64,000 nt of DNA from an uncultured Acetatifactor sp. (GCA_934433135.1 CAKRZO010000007.1:62001-126000), one strand, 5' to 3'; shown: positions 31,750-41,998, counted from the stretch's first letter. Program-made: numbers and translations. The notes: generated by a model not told the origin, from the letters alone.

Positions 31750-32304
31750 TTATTTTTCTTTTTTACGGATAAAAACATGTTGATTTGTTTTATATTTCTT
31801 TTCCCTCAGCAACTCAAAACCAAGGCTGTCCAGATAAGAAAAATCCGTTGCCAGGGAAGCCTCCACGATGATTATGGTTTCTTCATCCACATATTTCATA
31901 CCGGAGAGCATCTCCAGTACCCGTTTTTCATGACCGCAGTCATAAGGAGGATCCATAAAGATAATATCAACGTGCTTTTCATAAATATTGTGCAGGGCTG
32001 CGCAGACATCCTGCTTAAGCACGACGGCTTTCTCCGTAAAACGGGTAAAGGAAAGATTTGCCTGAATGCAGGCAAGAGCCTCCTGAGCATTTTCCACAAA
32101 ATAAGCTTTTTTGGCACCGCGGCTCAAAGCCTCGATTCCGATGCCGCCGCTTCCGCTGAAGAGATCGGCAAAAATACACCCCGGCACCTCCCGCTGCAGG
32201 ATATTAAATAAAGTCTCTTTGATCCGGTCGGTGGTGGGACGGGTTCCCTCTCCTTGAGGGGTTTTTAAAGGAAGGCTGCGCGCGGTTCCTGCAATAACTC
32301 TCAT
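31750..32304 (-). CDS. rsmD: 16S rRNA (guanine966-N2)-methyltransferase RsmD
   Basis: A 184-residue SAM-dependent methyltransferase. The N-terminal MRVIAGTARSLPLKTP, SAM-binding LFSGSGGIGIEALSRG and catalytic DPPYDCG are diagnostic. Its ATG overlaps the parC stop (ATGA), so translation is coupled. coaD follows 21 bases after the stop. Confidence 0.94.
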   Translation of the reverse strand: MRVIAGTARSLPLKTPQGEGTRPTTDRIKETLFNILQREVPGCIFADLFSGSGGIGIEALSRGAKKAYFVENAQEALACIQANLSFTRFTEKAVVLKQDVCAALHNIYEKHVDIIFMDPPYDCGHEKRVLEMLSGMKYVDEETIIIVEASLATDFSYLDSLGFELLREKKYKTNQHVFIRKKEK

Positions 32305-34571
32305 GATTTCTTCACTCCTATCTTTGTCCCTTTGCTGTCCCGTCTGCCGGGTTTCAGCTGATTTAAGACAAGGTTTTTGTTCTGGTATTCAATCTGTACT
32401 TCTTCTTCCGGTGAAAAACAGAAAGCCGACTCTACAAAATCGTTCGTGCCCAACTTCATTCCCCGTACACCGACAGCATTTTTTTTCTTCTCCGGAATCT
32501 CTTCTACGGCAAAACGAAGGAAAAATCCGGCATGTGTTTTTAAGACGATCTGGGTCTTATCCTGAAGAAGGAAGACACTCACTACTTTATCGCCTTCATT
32601 CAGTTTGGTGGCGGCAACGGTCCTTTTGGAGGTATCGAATTCGATGCCGTCTACCAGTTTGGTCATGGACTGGGCGGTAACAAATACCAGCCGTCCCATG
32701 CACAGTTCAGACAAATCGGCTACCAGGACAAGCTGCTCCTTTTCCGAATGGTAATTGCTTACGTTGTCAACCGGAATGCCTTTGTCCCGGAATTTGCCGT
32801 ACGGAAGGTCAGCCACTTTGATGGTGTGCATCTGACCGGTATCGGTGAAAAGACAGATTTTTCCGGTATTGCGGCAGCGGATGACATATTTGTTCTCGGA
32901 AAGCGCTGCCTCTTTATTGCGTTCAAAGGTACCGGTATCGATGGTTCTGGCATATCCGAAGCGATCCATCAGGAAGACAATGTCCATTACTTCCGGGGCC
33001 TTTTCCTTATAAACAGCTTCCACGGCATTTTCAATGGAAGTTCTTCTCTTCCGTCCGTATTCGGCTTTAATGGCATTCAGCTCATTGATCAGAACCTGTA
33101 TCATGGAATCTCTTCGTTCCAGGATATCTTCATAACGGTAGATATTTGCCAGAGTATCCTCATGTTCTTTGATTAAAGCTTCCAGCTCCAGACCAATTAA
33201 TTTATACAAACGCATTTCCAGAATGGCATTCGCCTGTTTTTCGGTAAAAGCAAGCTGACGTGCCATAATTTCAGAGCCTTTGGAACGAAAACGGATTCCA
33301 TCGGTTTTTCCTTCCACGAGGCAGGCTTTGGCCATATTCCGATCCTTGGAACCGCGCAGAATCTCTATGATCAGGTCAATGACATTGCATGCTTTGATCA
33401 GACCTTCCTGAATCTCACGGTGCTCTTTTTCTTTTTCCAAGAGACTGCGGTATTTTCTTGCAGTGACATCCAATTGAAAATCAATGTTGGCTTTTAAAAT
33501 TTGTCTAAGCCCCATCACTTCCGGCCGTCCGTCGGAAATGGCAAGCATATTGACTCCGAAGGTATCTTCCAGCTTGGTTTTTTTATAAAGAAGATTTGTG
33601 AAATTCTCCACATCGGCATCTTTTTTTAACTCAATGACAATCCTTATGCCGTCTTTGGAGGACTGATTGGAAATATCCACAATATCCTGTGTCTTTTTAG
33701 TTTCCCAAAGGGCCGCTACATCGGAAAGAAATTTGGCAATGTTACTGCCGATCATGGTATAGGGAATTTCGGTGATCACCAGGTTCGTGCGTCCGTTTTT
33801 GTTTTTTTCGCAGACGACTTTTCCGCGGATCCGGATTTTTCCGATACCGGTTTCATAAATTTCTTCCAGTTCATCCTTATTGGTCACGATTCCGCCGGTA
33901 GGAAAATCCGGTCCCTTGATATACTGCATCAATTCTTTTGTGGAAAGAGATTCATCCAGCATAAAAGCTTTCATGGCATCAATCACTTCTCCGAGATTAT
34001 GGGGAGGCGTACTGGTCACCATGCCGACGGCAATTCCTTCGGAGCCGTTTACCAGAAAATTAGGGATTTTCACGGGAAGAACTACCGGTTCTTTTTCCGT
34101 TTCGTCAAAATTGGGGCGGAAATCCACGACATTCTTGTCCAGATCCGAAAGAAAAGCTTCCTGGGTAATCTTCTGCAGCCTGGCTTCCGTATAACGCATG
34201 GCAGCCGCTCCGTCACCTTCGATATTGCCGAAGTTGCCGTGTCCGTCAATCAAGGGCAGTCCTTTCTTGAAATCTTGTGTCATCACCACTAAGGCATCAT
34301 AAATGGAACTGTCTCCGTGGGGATGAAATTTACCCATGGTATCGCCGACAATACGGGCGCTTTTCCGGTAGGGTTTGTCATAACGTATTCCAAGTTCATG
34401 CATGTCGTATAAAGTACGGCGCTGTACCGGCTTTAAACCGTCCCGAATGTCAGGGAGGGCGCGGTCGATAATGACACTCATGGCATAGTCAATAAAGGAT
34501 TTCTGCATCACTTCGGAATATTCTGTTTTTATGATCCTGTTTTCATCGGTTCTTTGCTGTGAATCTGTCAC
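32301..34571 (-). CDS. parC: topoisomerase IV subunit A (ParC-like)
   Basis: A 756-residue type IIA DNA topoisomerase breakage-reunion subunit. The catalytic Tyr127 is in AAMRYTEARL and the quinolone region reads HPHGDSS-IYD, with Ser88 and Asp92 at the usual resistance positions. The C-terminal domain lacks a recognisable GyrA-box (QRRGGKG), and the partner gene directly upstream is a ParE type, so I favour topoisomerase IV over gyrase; databases often label such pairs gyrase. It decatenates replicated chromosomes. Confidence 0.85.
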   Translation of the reverse strand: MTDSQQRTDENRIIKTEYSEVMQKSFIDYAMSVIIDRALPDIRDGLKPVQRRTLYDMHELGIRYDKPYRKSARIVGDTMGKFHPHGDSSIYDALVVMTQDFKKGLPLIDGHGNFGNIEGDGAAAMRYTEARLQKITQEAFLSDLDKNVVDFRPNFDETEKEPVVLPVKIPNFLVNGSEGIAVGMVTSTPPHNLGEVIDAMKAFMLDESLSTKELMQYIKGPDFPTGGIVTNKDELEEIYETGIGKIRIRGKVVCEKNKNGRTNLVITEIPYTMIGSNIAKFLSDVAALWETKKTQDIVDISNQSSKDGIRIVIELKKDADVENFTNLLYKKTKLEDTFGVNMLAISDGRPEVMGLRQILKANIDFQLDVTARKYRSLLEKEKEHREIQEGLIKACNVIDLIIEILRGSKDRNMAKACLVEGKTDGIRFRSKGSEIMARQLAFTEKQANAILEMRLYKLIGLELEALIKEHEDTLANIYRYEDILERRDSMIQVLINELNAIKAEYGRKRRTSIENAVEAVYKEKAPEVMDIVFLMDRFGYARTIDTGTFERNKEAALSENKYVIRCRNTGKICLFTDTGQMHTIKVADLPYGKFRDKGIPVDNVSNYHSEKEQLVLVADLSELCMGRLVFVTAQSMTKLVDGIEFDTSKRTVAATKLNEGDKVVSVFLLQDKTQIVLKTHAGFFLRFAVEEIPEKKKNAVGVRGMKLGTNDFVESAFCFSPEEEVQIEYQNKNLVLNQLKPGRRDSKGTKIGVKKS

Positions 34572-34649
34572 TATTTTCCATCCTCTTTTCCGCTGCGTCG
34601 CAGCTGTTTTTTTCTGCAGATGGCACTGAGCTCATTCCAGAACGGTTCC

Positions 34650-36575
34650 TTAAACATCCGGTTCTGCATCCTGTGCATGCTCGTAAATAAAGGCTTTTCT
34701 GGGCGGGACATCGGTTCCCATCAACATTTCGGTAATCTCGGAGGCAAAACGCCCGTCTTCGATTTCCACTTGCTTTAACAATCTGGTTTCCGGATTTAGG
34801 GTTGTATCCCAGAGCTGTTCTGCATCCATCTCTCCCAGACCTTTATAACGTTGAAGGGTAAAAGGTCCTTTGTGTTTTTTACGGTAACGCTCCAATGCCT
34901 TATCGTCATACAGGTACTCTTCCGTTCCCTTGGCCGGCATGGCCTTATACAAAGGCGGCATTGCAATATAGACATGTCCCTCATAAATCAGCTCCGGCAT
35001 AAAGCGGTAAAACAGGGTTAAAAGCAGATTGGAAATGTGGGCACCGTCCACATCCGCATCCGCCATGATAATGATCTTGTGATAACGAAGCTTCGTGATA
35101 TCAAAATCGTTTCCGTAGCCTTCGGAAAAGCCGCAGCCGAAGGCATTGATCATGGTTTTTATTTCCGCATTGGCTAAAATTTTATCAATGCTGGCCTTTT
35201 CCACATTCAGAATTTTTCCACGGATGGGCAAAATCGCCTGGTAATTCCGATTTCTGGCCGTTTTGGCGCTTCCGCCTGCGGAATCTCCCTCCACAATGAA
35301 GATTTCACACAAAGAAGGGTCACGGGATTCGCAGTTGGCAAGCTTTCCGTTGGAATCAAAAGAAAACTTCTGCTTTGTCAGAAGATTGGTTTTGGCTTTC
35401 TCTTCTGTCTTCCGGATTTTGGCCGCTTTTTCCGCACAGCCGATTACCTTTTTCAGCGTTTCCAGATTCCGATCAAAGAAGCGTACCATTTCTTCCCCGG
35501 TAACTTTGCTGACGGCTTTTGCCGCATCCTGATTATCCAGTTTTGTTTTGGTCTGTCCTTCGAACCGTGGATCCGGGTGTTTGATGGAAACCACGGCAGT
35601 CATACCGTTACGGACATCGGCACCGGTAAAATTCTGATCCTTTTCCTTTAAAATATTCAGTTCTCTGGCATAAGTATTGATGATATTGGTAAAGGTGGTT
35701 TTAAAACCGGTTAAGTGCGTTCCGCCTTCGGAATTATAAATATTATTACAGAATCCCAGAACGTTTTCATGGAATTCGTTGATATACTGCAGAGCAACTT
35801 CTACGGAAATACCATCGCTTTCTCCGCTAAAGTAAATCACATCGTGGACTGTTTCCCTGGATTTGTTCAAATCTTTGATAAAACCTATGATGCCTTCCGG
35901 TTCGTGATAGGTGACTTTTTCACTGCTTTCCTTTCTTCTGTCTTCAAAAAAGATGGTGAGATTGGGATTGAGGTAAGCCGTTTCATGCAGCCGGCTTTTG
36001 ATTTCATCCTCTTTAAAGCGGGTCTTATCAAATATGGTATCATCCGGCAGGAACTGGATCGTGGTTCCGGTTTCCCTGGTCTTGCCTACCACCGGAAGAA
36101 GGCCGTCTGTCAGTTCCTGAACGGGAATGCCTCTTTCATATTTGTCTTCATAGATAAAGCCGCCGGTTTTGACTCTTACCGTAAGTCTGGAAGAAAGCGC
36201 ATTCACAACGGAGGAGCCGACACCATGCAGACCGCCGCTGGTTTTGTAAGCGGAATGATCAAATTTTCCTCCGGCATGCAGCGTTGTAAAAACAAGACGT
36301 TCGGCGCTGATGCCTTTTTCGTGCATCCCTACCGGGATTCCTCTTCCGTTGTCGCTGATGGTTGCAGAGCCGTCTGCTTCCAGAATGACTTTGATCTGGC
36401 TACAGTACCCTGCCAGGTGCTCATCCACGGAATTGTCTACTATTTCATAAATCAGGTGATTCAGACCCTTTGTAGAGACACTGCCGATATACATTCCGGG
36501 GCGTTTGCGCACCGCTTCCAATCCTTCCAGCACCGTAATACTGGAGGCGTCATAAGTAGGATCCGTTTTTGCCAT
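34650..36575 (-). CDS. parE: topoisomerase IV subunit B (ParE-like)
   Basis: The ATPase subunit paired with ParC, 641 residues from this start. GHKL ATPase motifs: EIVDNSVDEHLAG, SDNGRGIP, GGLHGVGSSVVNALS. The Toprim part has EGDSAGGSAK, IMADADVDG and the closing RYKGLGEMDAEQLWDTT. I use ATG 36575 (MAKTDPTYDASS), which matches the family N-terminus. The frame is open to 36644, but the extra 23 residues look like untranslated leader. The gap to parC is 78 bases. Confidence 0.86.
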   Translation of the reverse strand: MAKTDPTYDASSITVLEGLEAVRKRPGMYIGSVSTKGLNHLIYEIVDNSVDEHLAGYCSQIKVILEADGSATISDNGRGIPVGMHEKGISAERLVFTTLHAGGKFDHSAYKTSGGLHGVGSSVVNALSSRLTVRVKTGGFIYEDKYERGIPVQELTDGLLPVVGKTRETGTTIQFLPDDTIFDKTRFKEDEIKSRLHETAYLNPNLTIFFEDRRKESSEKVTYHEPEGIIGFIKDLNKSRETVHDVIYFSGESDGISVEVALQYINEFHENVLGFCNNIYNSEGGTHLTGFKTTFTNIINTYARELNILKEKDQNFTGADVRNGMTAVVSIKHPDPRFEGQTKTKLDNQDAAKAVSKVTGEEMVRFFDRNLETLKKVIGCAEKAAKIRKTEEKAKTNLLTKQKFSFDSNGKLANCESRDPSLCEIFIVEGDSAGGSAKTARNRNYQAILPIRGKILNVEKASIDKILANAEIKTMINAFGCGFSEGYGNDFDITKLRYHKIIIMADADVDGAHISNLLLTLFYRFMPELIYEGHVYIAMPPLYKAMPAKGTEEYLYDDKALERYRKKHKGPFTLQRYKGLGEMDAEQLWDTTLNPETRLLKQVEIEDGRFASEITEMLMGTDVPPRKAFIYEHAQDAEPDV

Positions 36576-36667
36576 AAAGTGTAAGAACCTTCCTTTCTCT
36601 GATCTTTCCGCTCTTCGGCGTTCAAAGACCGAAGAAACCGCCATTGTTTCTTGTCGAGAGTGTGAAA

Positions 36668-37525
36668 TTAGTTGTCTTCGAGGGCTCCCGTGGCGGCGAT
36701 GGCCAGAGAACCGGGCCCGATGTGACAGGCAACACTTAATGATAGGGGATAGACCGGAATGGACTGGTCCGGATATAATTTCAGCAACTCATCCCTCAGG
36801 CCGTATGCGGCAGCTTCGTTTTCCGTATGAGCTATATAAATCGTGGCTTTTCCATGAAAACGATTGTTTATGTCATTCTGGATTGCGGTAATCATCAGAT
36901 TTTTTCCCTGCGTGGTTGTTCTTGCTTTGGCAAAGGCATCCAGTTTCTCGCCCTGTATCTGTAGAACCGGTTTAATCTTAAGCAGGGTTCCCAAAGCCGC
37001 AGCAGCCGGCGTAATACGCCCGCCCTTTTTCAGGTAGCTTAAAGTATCCAGCATAATATAAATTGTGCTGTTAAGCTTATCGTCTTCCAGGACTTGTTTA
37101 ATGTGGCAGGCATCTTTTCCCTGGTTTACCAGATAAAGAGCATCCAGAACCGATTGAAGTTGTGTGACGGAAATACGCTGATTATCTACGACCTGCACTT
37201 TTCCGTCGTATTCCAGAGAGAGCATATGGGCACTCTGGCATGAGCCGCTTAGACCGCTGCTCATGGGAATGTGTACGATTTCATCATAATCTATCAAAAG
37301 ATTATCCCAGAGTCCGGAGAGCTCTTCCAAGGAGGGCTGGCTGGTGCTGATCTGTGCTCCGGCTGCCTGTTTTTCATAAAATTCCGGAACGGAAAGATTA
37401 ATATCTTCAAAAAAGGTATCACCGTTAATAAAAAAAGGCATCGGGACAACAAAGATGCCAAGCTCATCGGCCTGCTTCTGGGAAATACCGCTGTTGCTGT
37501 CCGTTACAATTGCTGTTTTGGGCAT
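36668..37525 (-). CDS. DegV family fatty-acid-binding protein
   Basis: A 285-residue DegV/FakB-type protein. These proteins hold a fatty acid for phosphorylation by FakA, which is encoded 2.3 kb upstream (39790-41508), so a working FakA-FakB pair is plausible. The start AIVTDSNSGI and SSGLSGSCQSA (ligand-binding Ser loop) are typical, as is the ending GPGSLAIAATG. It is in the same direction as recG and fakA. Confidence 0.92.
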   Translation of the reverse strand: MPKTAIVTDSNSGISQKQADELGIFVVPMPFFINGDTFFEDINLSVPEFYEKQAAGAQISTSQPSLEELSGLWDNLLIDYDEIVHIPMSSGLSGSCQSAHMLSLEYDGKVQVVDNQRISVTQLQSVLDALYLVNQGKDACHIKQVLEDDKLNSTIYIMLDTLSYLKKGGRITPAAAALGTLLKIKPVLQIQGEKLDAFAKARTTTQGKNLMITAIQNDINNRFHGKATIYIAHTENEAAAYGLRDELLKLYPDQSIPVYPLSLSVACHIGPGSLAIAATGALEDN

Positions 37526-37565
37526 ATATTTTCTCCTGTTTTTTTTTTGATTTAAGCCTCTTCAT

Positions 37566-37606
37566 GCAAGCGTGATCGGCTTAGGAATTTTGACCCCCCG
37601 GCATTA
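37566..37606. repeat. degraded copy of the GATAT-ended palindromic repeat
   Basis: AAGCC, CATGCAAGCGTG and GGCTT keep the two-tier hairpin core of the 2635-2692 and 5708-5908 elements, and TTTTGACCCCCC resembles their right end. It sits just downstream of recG, whose stop codon abuts it. Confidence 0.55.
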
Positions 37607-39664
37607 TCATATGCTTCTAAAGTCAATAGAGATTTTACGACAATTTTCAAGGTGAACCTTGAGGGGCTGATTTTCGGAATTTTTCAATTCCGGATCTTCC
37701 TTAAAGATGCGGTCCGCTTCTTCCGCGGCCTGCTTTAAGGAGGCTGCATCTGCGTAAATATCTCCCAGGCGGAATGCAAAGTCACCGCTTTGGCGGATTC
37801 CGAAAAAGTCCCCAGGACCCCGCAGCTTCAAGTCTTCCGAAGCAATGAAAAAACCATCATTGGAATGATTTAATATCGAAAGCCTTTCCATCGTTTTTGT
37901 GTTTTCTTTGGTACTGATGAAAATGCAGTAACTCTGGGCAGCGCCTCTTCCCACACGCCCCCGGAGCTGATGCAGCTGCGCCAGTCCGAAGCGTTCGGCG
38001 TTTTCAACCAGCATTACGGTAGCGTTCGGAACATTGATTCCTACTTCAATTACCGTAGTGGATACCAAAACATCGATTTCATGAGCGGCAAACTGCGCCA
38101 TAATCCGCTCCTTTTGTGCCGGCGGCATTTTTCCGTGAAGAGCCTGGATCCGAATGGATTCTGGAAGTGCCTCCTTAAGCTTCCGGCGGTATTCGGTTAC
38201 ATTCTCCAGTTCTTCCGTTTCGCCTTCTTCGACCATTGGACAGATGACATAAGCCTGGCGGCCTTCCGCAATCTGTTTTTCGATAAAAGAATAGGCCTTC
38301 GTGCGAAAGGAGGTGTTGACCACGCAATTCTTTATCGGAAGCCGGTTGGCGGGAAGCTCGTCCACTACGGAAAGATGCAGATCCCCGTAGAGAATAATCG
38401 CTAACGTTCTGGGAATGGGCGTTGCGCTCATAACCAGAATATGGGGTATATTGCCCTTTGAGGCAAGTTTTTCCCTTTGTCTGACACCGAAACGATGCTG
38501 TTCATCGGTGATTGTCAGTGCCAGATTATGAAAAATTACTTTTTCCTGGATCACGGCATGGGTTCCGATAATCAGATTGGCCTCTCCGCTTTCGATCTGC
38601 CTGTAAGCCTCTTTTCTTTCTTTGGCAGTCAATGAACCGCTTAAAAGAACCGGGTGAAAAGGAAGTCCGTATTTTGCGGTATATTCACAGACCGTCTGAT
38701 AATGCTGGGAGGCAAGCACTTCCGTGGGAGCCATAAAAGCCCCCTGATAGCCGTTGCAGCAGCAAAGCAGCAAAGCCAGAATTGCCAGAATGGTCTTGCC
38801 GGATCCCACATCTCCCTGGATCAGCCGGTTCATAGCGTAATCTCCTGCCATATCCGCACAGATTTCCTGCCAGACTCTTGTTTGCGCACCGGTTAACGGA
38901 AAAGGAAGTGCGGAAATAAAATCGTCTGTCAAAGCGGAAGGCTTCATCCGATACGCATTGGGAGTTCCGGTTGCTGCCTTTTTCTGATAACGAAGATATA
39001 GTGCAAAATCCAAAAACTCCTCAAATACCAGTCTTTTCCGTGCCTGCTTGAGGGCATCAAAATCCTGCGGAAAATGGATATTGTACAGGGCCTCTTTGCC
39101 GGAGAGCAGATGATACCGGGAAAGTGTGATATCAGGCAGATATTCCGGCTCCCACTCGTACGTATCCAGTATTATGTGAAGAGCTTTTTCCATAGAAGAA
39201 TTGGACAGCCCTTTGGTTAAAGGATATTTCGGATGGACGGAACCCTGCAGTGCGGAATAATCGGCTTCGCTGTAAATCTTCGCCTGTTCCATGACTTTCC
39301 GGTTGGCACGTATTACAGTCTGTCCTCTGAAAATATAAAAACCACCTTTTTTCAACTGATTCTTCAAAAAAGGCATATTGAAAAAGGTGAGAAGCATCTC
39401 TCCTGATACATCTTTTACGGAGACATTTAAAATAGTGAGTGAACGAACCTTCTTAAGGTTTTGAATCCCTGTTACGCAGGCTCTTACTGCACAAACTTCA
39501 CCTGCAGCGGCCTTAGCGATACAGACGGGAGGATCGAAAACTTCGTAATTTCTCGGATAATGCCGTAAAAGATCCCCTGCTGTGAAAAGATCCAGTTTTT
39601 GGTATAATTCATAGGTCTTTTCACCGATTCCTTTCACCTGAATTAAGGGAGTTGTATCATTCAT
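37607..39664 (-). CDS. recG: ATP-dependent DNA helicase RecG
   Basis: RecG remodels stalled replication forks and branched DNA. The protein is 685 residues from ATG 39664, family length. An N-terminal wedge (OB) domain is followed by helicase domains with Walker A GDVGSGKT, motif II DEQHRFGVRQR, and QLHQLRGRVGRG (motif VI). GAGGAAG precedes this ATG; four upstream codons to 39676 are unlikely. rpmB-asp23-fakA-recG is the conserved order. Confidence 0.96.
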   Translation of the reverse strand: MNDTTPLIQVKGIGEKTYELYQKLDLFTAGDLLRHYPRNYEVFDPPVCIAKAAAGEVCAVRACVTGIQNLKKVRSLTILNVSVKDVSGEMLLTFFNMPFLKNQLKKGGFYIFRGQTVIRANRKVMEQAKIYSEADYSALQGSVHPKYPLTKGLSNSSMEKALHIILDTYEWEPEYLPDITLSRYHLLSGKEALYNIHFPQDFDALKQARKRLVFEEFLDFALYLRYQKKAATGTPNAYRMKPSALTDDFISALPFPLTGAQTRVWQEICADMAGDYAMNRLIQGDVGSGKTILAILALLLCCCNGYQGAFMAPTEVLASQHYQTVCEYTAKYGLPFHPVLLSGSLTAKERKEAYRQIESGEANLIIGTHAVIQEKVIFHNLALTITDEQHRFGVRQREKLASKGNIPHILVMSATPIPRTLAIILYGDLHLSVVDELPANRLPIKNCVVNTSFRTKAYSFIEKQIAEGRQAYVICPMVEEGETEELENVTEYRRKLKEALPESIRIQALHGKMPPAQKERIMAQFAAHEIDVLVSTTVIEVGINVPNATVMLVENAERFGLAQLHQLRGRVGRGAAQSYCIFISTKENTKTMERLSILNHSNDGFFIASEDLKLRGPGDFFGIRQSGDFAFRLGDIYADAASLKQAAEEADRIFKEDPELKNSENQPLKVHLENCRKISIDFRSI

Positions 39665-39698
39665 TTTCTTCCTCATTCACCTGCGGTCCTATTTCTTT

Positions 39699-39735
39699 TA
39701 AAACCGGGTACGGTATGTAAGGCCGAACCCGGTTT
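39699..39735 (-). terminator. hairpin after fakA
   Basis: AAAACCGGGT (39699-39708) pairs with ACCCGGTTTT (39726-39735), 10 bp perfect. Read leftward the T-run is only the stem's own TTTT, so efficiency toward recG may be partial; the longer T-run lies on the other side. Confidence 0.6.
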
Positions 39736-39789
39736 TGTTTTTTTGCAATCGTTCAGACAGGATACCAATATCCCAACCAAACGAGCAGA

Positions 39790-41508
39790 TTACTCTACGG
39801 AAATAATGTAATAGTAAATCGGCTGGCCGCCGTACTGCACTTCGATATCACAGAAAGGATATGCAGCTTCCAGGCAAAGACAAAGTTTTTCCGCTTCTTC
39901 TTCGGAAACATCGCTTCCGTAATAAATGCTGATCAGTTCGGAATCCTCATCTGCCATTTGTGCTATCATTTCTTCTGTAACATAGCGCATATCTTTACCG
40001 GCGGAAAGAATCCCATGGTCACCGATTCCCATATAATCGCCTTCGTGGATTTCCTTGTCTCCGATGAGGGTATCACGAACCGCATAGGTTACCTGACCGG
40101 TTTTGATATTGGCGATTTCTTCCAGCATAATGTGCTCATTTTCATCGGCAGACAGTTCCGGAACGAAACTGATCACAGCGCTGATTCCCTGAGGAATGGT
40201 TTTGGTGGGAATCACCAGCAGGTTTTTATCTGTCATAAGCTCGGCAGCCTGGTTCGCAGCAAGAATAATGTTTTTGTTATTCGGCAGAATAAACACGGTC
40301 TCGGCGTTTACTTTTTCAATGGCTTCCAGAATATCCGCCGTACTGGGGTTCATAGTCTGTCCGCCTTCAATAATATAATCCACACCGAGGCTCTTAAAGA
40401 TTTCGTTGACACCTTCTCCGATGGAAACCGCTACAAAGCCGATGGCTTTTGGGGGAACCTGGGACTTGGCGGATTTTTCTTCGGAATCTTTTGCGGCAGC
40501 AGGATTTTCGGAAGTCTTCTTTTCCGCAGCCTTAAACAGGGTCTCCTGATGCTCCAGGCGCATATTGTCAATCTTTAAATTCGATAAAGCGCCGTATTTC
40601 AATGCTTTCTGAATTGCCAGACCGGGATCGTTGGTGTGCACATGCACTTTGACAACTTCTTCATCTGCCACACAAACGATGGAATCACCGATGGATTCCA
40701 GATAAGCCTTAAAGTCCATTTCCGTTTTGATGTTGAAAGGTTTATTTAACAGAATGATAAATTCGGTACAGTAACCGAATTTGATTTCTGCGGCTTCTTT
40801 ATAGGCCATGGCAGCAGAACCGGAATCTGCTTTGGAAGCAGCAGTTTGGGCGGGCTGCTCGGAACGGAACGTAAGATCCAACTCTTTTCCGCAGAAAACA
40901 TCATAAGCGCCGCTTAATACTTCGATCAGTCCCTGACCACCGGAATCTACAACGCCGGCCTGTTTTAACACGGGAAGCATTTCCGGTGTCTGACTTAAAA
41001 CGTACCGGCCGTGTTTCAGACATTCTCCGAGGAAACTTTCCAAATCGGTATCCGTTTCTTTAACTAATTCTGCCGCTTTTTCCGCAAAACCTCTGGCAAC
41101 AGTCAGAATCGTACCTTCCTTCGGCTTCATAACAGCCTTGTAAGCGGTAGCCACTGCTTTTTCAAAAGCATCCGCCAGGATTTCACGATGCAATTCCTGA
41201 TGATCCTGAATCCCTTTGGTAAATCCGCGGAGTAACTGTGAAAGGATAACACCGGAATTTCCCCTTGCGCCGCGCAAAGAACCGCTTGCTACGGCCTTGC
41301 ACAAAGATTCCATGGAAAGCTGTTCACCCAGTGCATTCACTTCCCTGGCAGCAGACATAATTGTCATTGTCATATTGGTACCGGTATCTCCGTCAGGCAC
41401 CGGGAAAACATTTAATTCATTAATCCATTCTTTCTTGGATTCCAGATTCTTTGCACCTGCGAGAAACATTTTAGCAAGCAGTTCGGCATCTATTGTATTT
41501 AAAGCCAC
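39790..41508 (-). CDS. fakA: fatty acid kinase catalytic subunit FakA (YloV)
   Basis: A DAK2/DhaL-domain kinase of 572 residues that phosphorylates fatty acids held by DegV/FakB proteins. The ATP-site motif NVFPVPDGDTGTNM contains Asp39, Asp41 and Asn45. GSLRGARGNSGVI and DSGGQGL are further DhaL motifs, and a long C-terminal domain follows. I choose the GTG at 41508, preceded by AAGGAGG; the longer frame begins with TTG at 41529 and would overlap asp23. Coupled to asp23 as in most Firmicutes. Confidence 0.92.
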   Translation of the reverse strand: MALNTIDAELLAKMFLAGAKNLESKKEWINELNVFPVPDGDTGTNMTMTIMSAAREVNALGEQLSMESLCKAVASGSLRGARGNSGVILSQLLRGFTKGIQDHQELHREILADAFEKAVATAYKAVMKPKEGTILTVARGFAEKAAELVKETDTDLESFLGECLKHGRYVLSQTPEMLPVLKQAGVVDSGGQGLIEVLSGAYDVFCGKELDLTFRSEQPAQTAASKADSGSAAMAYKEAAEIKFGYCTEFIILLNKPFNIKTEMDFKAYLESIGDSIVCVADEEVVKVHVHTNDPGLAIQKALKYGALSNLKIDNMRLEHQETLFKAAEKKTSENPAAAKDSEEKSAKSQVPPKAIGFVAVSIGEGVNEIFKSLGVDYIIEGGQTMNPSTADILEAIEKVNAETVFILPNNKNIILAANQAAELMTDKNLLVIPTKTIPQGISAVISFVPELSADENEHIMLEEIANIKTGQVTYAVRDTLIGDKEIHEGDYMGIGDHGILSAGKDMRYVTEEMIAQMADEDSELISIYYGSDVSEEEAEKLCLCLEAAYPFCDIEVQYGGQPIYYYIISVE

Positions 41509-41521
41509 CTCTGTATCCTCC

Positions 41522-41881
41522 TTAATCAATTACTCTGACACCTTCAACGAAGATGTTAATTTTTTCAATCTCTATACCGGTAAATTCTTCCACTTTATAT
41601 CTTACATTACTGATCAGATTGTCAGAAACAGCTATGATGCTTACACCATATGCTACAATAACGTGAAAATCAAGAGTGAGTTTATTATGATTGAGGGATA
41701 CACTGATGCCGCGGGTAATACTGTCCATTTTTAACAGACGAACCAGACCATCCTTCATATTGACGCCCGCCATGCCTACAATGCCGAAACATTCTACGGC
41801 AACACTGCCCGCATATTGGGCAATTACTTCTTTATCAATGACAATACTTCCCAAATGGGTATCTATAGAAGTTGCTTTCAT
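41522..41881 (-). CDS. Asp23/Gls24 family envelope stress protein
   Basis: A 119-residue YloU-like protein. The family motif ECFGIVGMAG (about 29-38) and the closing VNIFVEGVRV are visible. Asp23 proteins act at the membrane in envelope stress; the member beside fakA is of unclear function. AGGAGG precedes the ATG. Transcribed divergently from rpmB, and followed after 13 bases by fakA. Confidence 0.9.
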   Translation of the reverse strand: MKATSIDTHLGSIVIDKEVIAQYAGSVAVECFGIVGMAGVNMKDGLVRLLKMDSITRGISVSLNHNKLTLDFHVIVAYGVSIIAVSDNLISNVRYKVEEFTGIEIEKINIFVEGVRVID

Positions 41882-41930
41882 TTTGGTTACCTCCTGAAAA
41901 ATTTCATTCTAAATCCTTTCAATGAGTTAC

Positions 41931-41959
41931 ATTATACATGGTTTCGAAAAAAAAATAAA
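41931..41959 (-). promoter_or_regulatory. possible promoter of asp23-fakA
   Basis: A perfect TATAAT (minus strand, 41931-41936) with a poor -35 TTTATT at 17 bases inside an A/T-rich tract. The AT-rich tract may act as an UP element for either divergent gene. Confidence 0.45.
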
Positions 41960-41998
41960 TAGATATTTAAAAAAAATTGAAAAAAAGAAATATTTCTC

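Noticed and set aside
35715..36584. 289-codon open frame on the plus strand opposite parE
   Set aside because: It is an antisense shadow of a highly conserved gene and shows no family motif.
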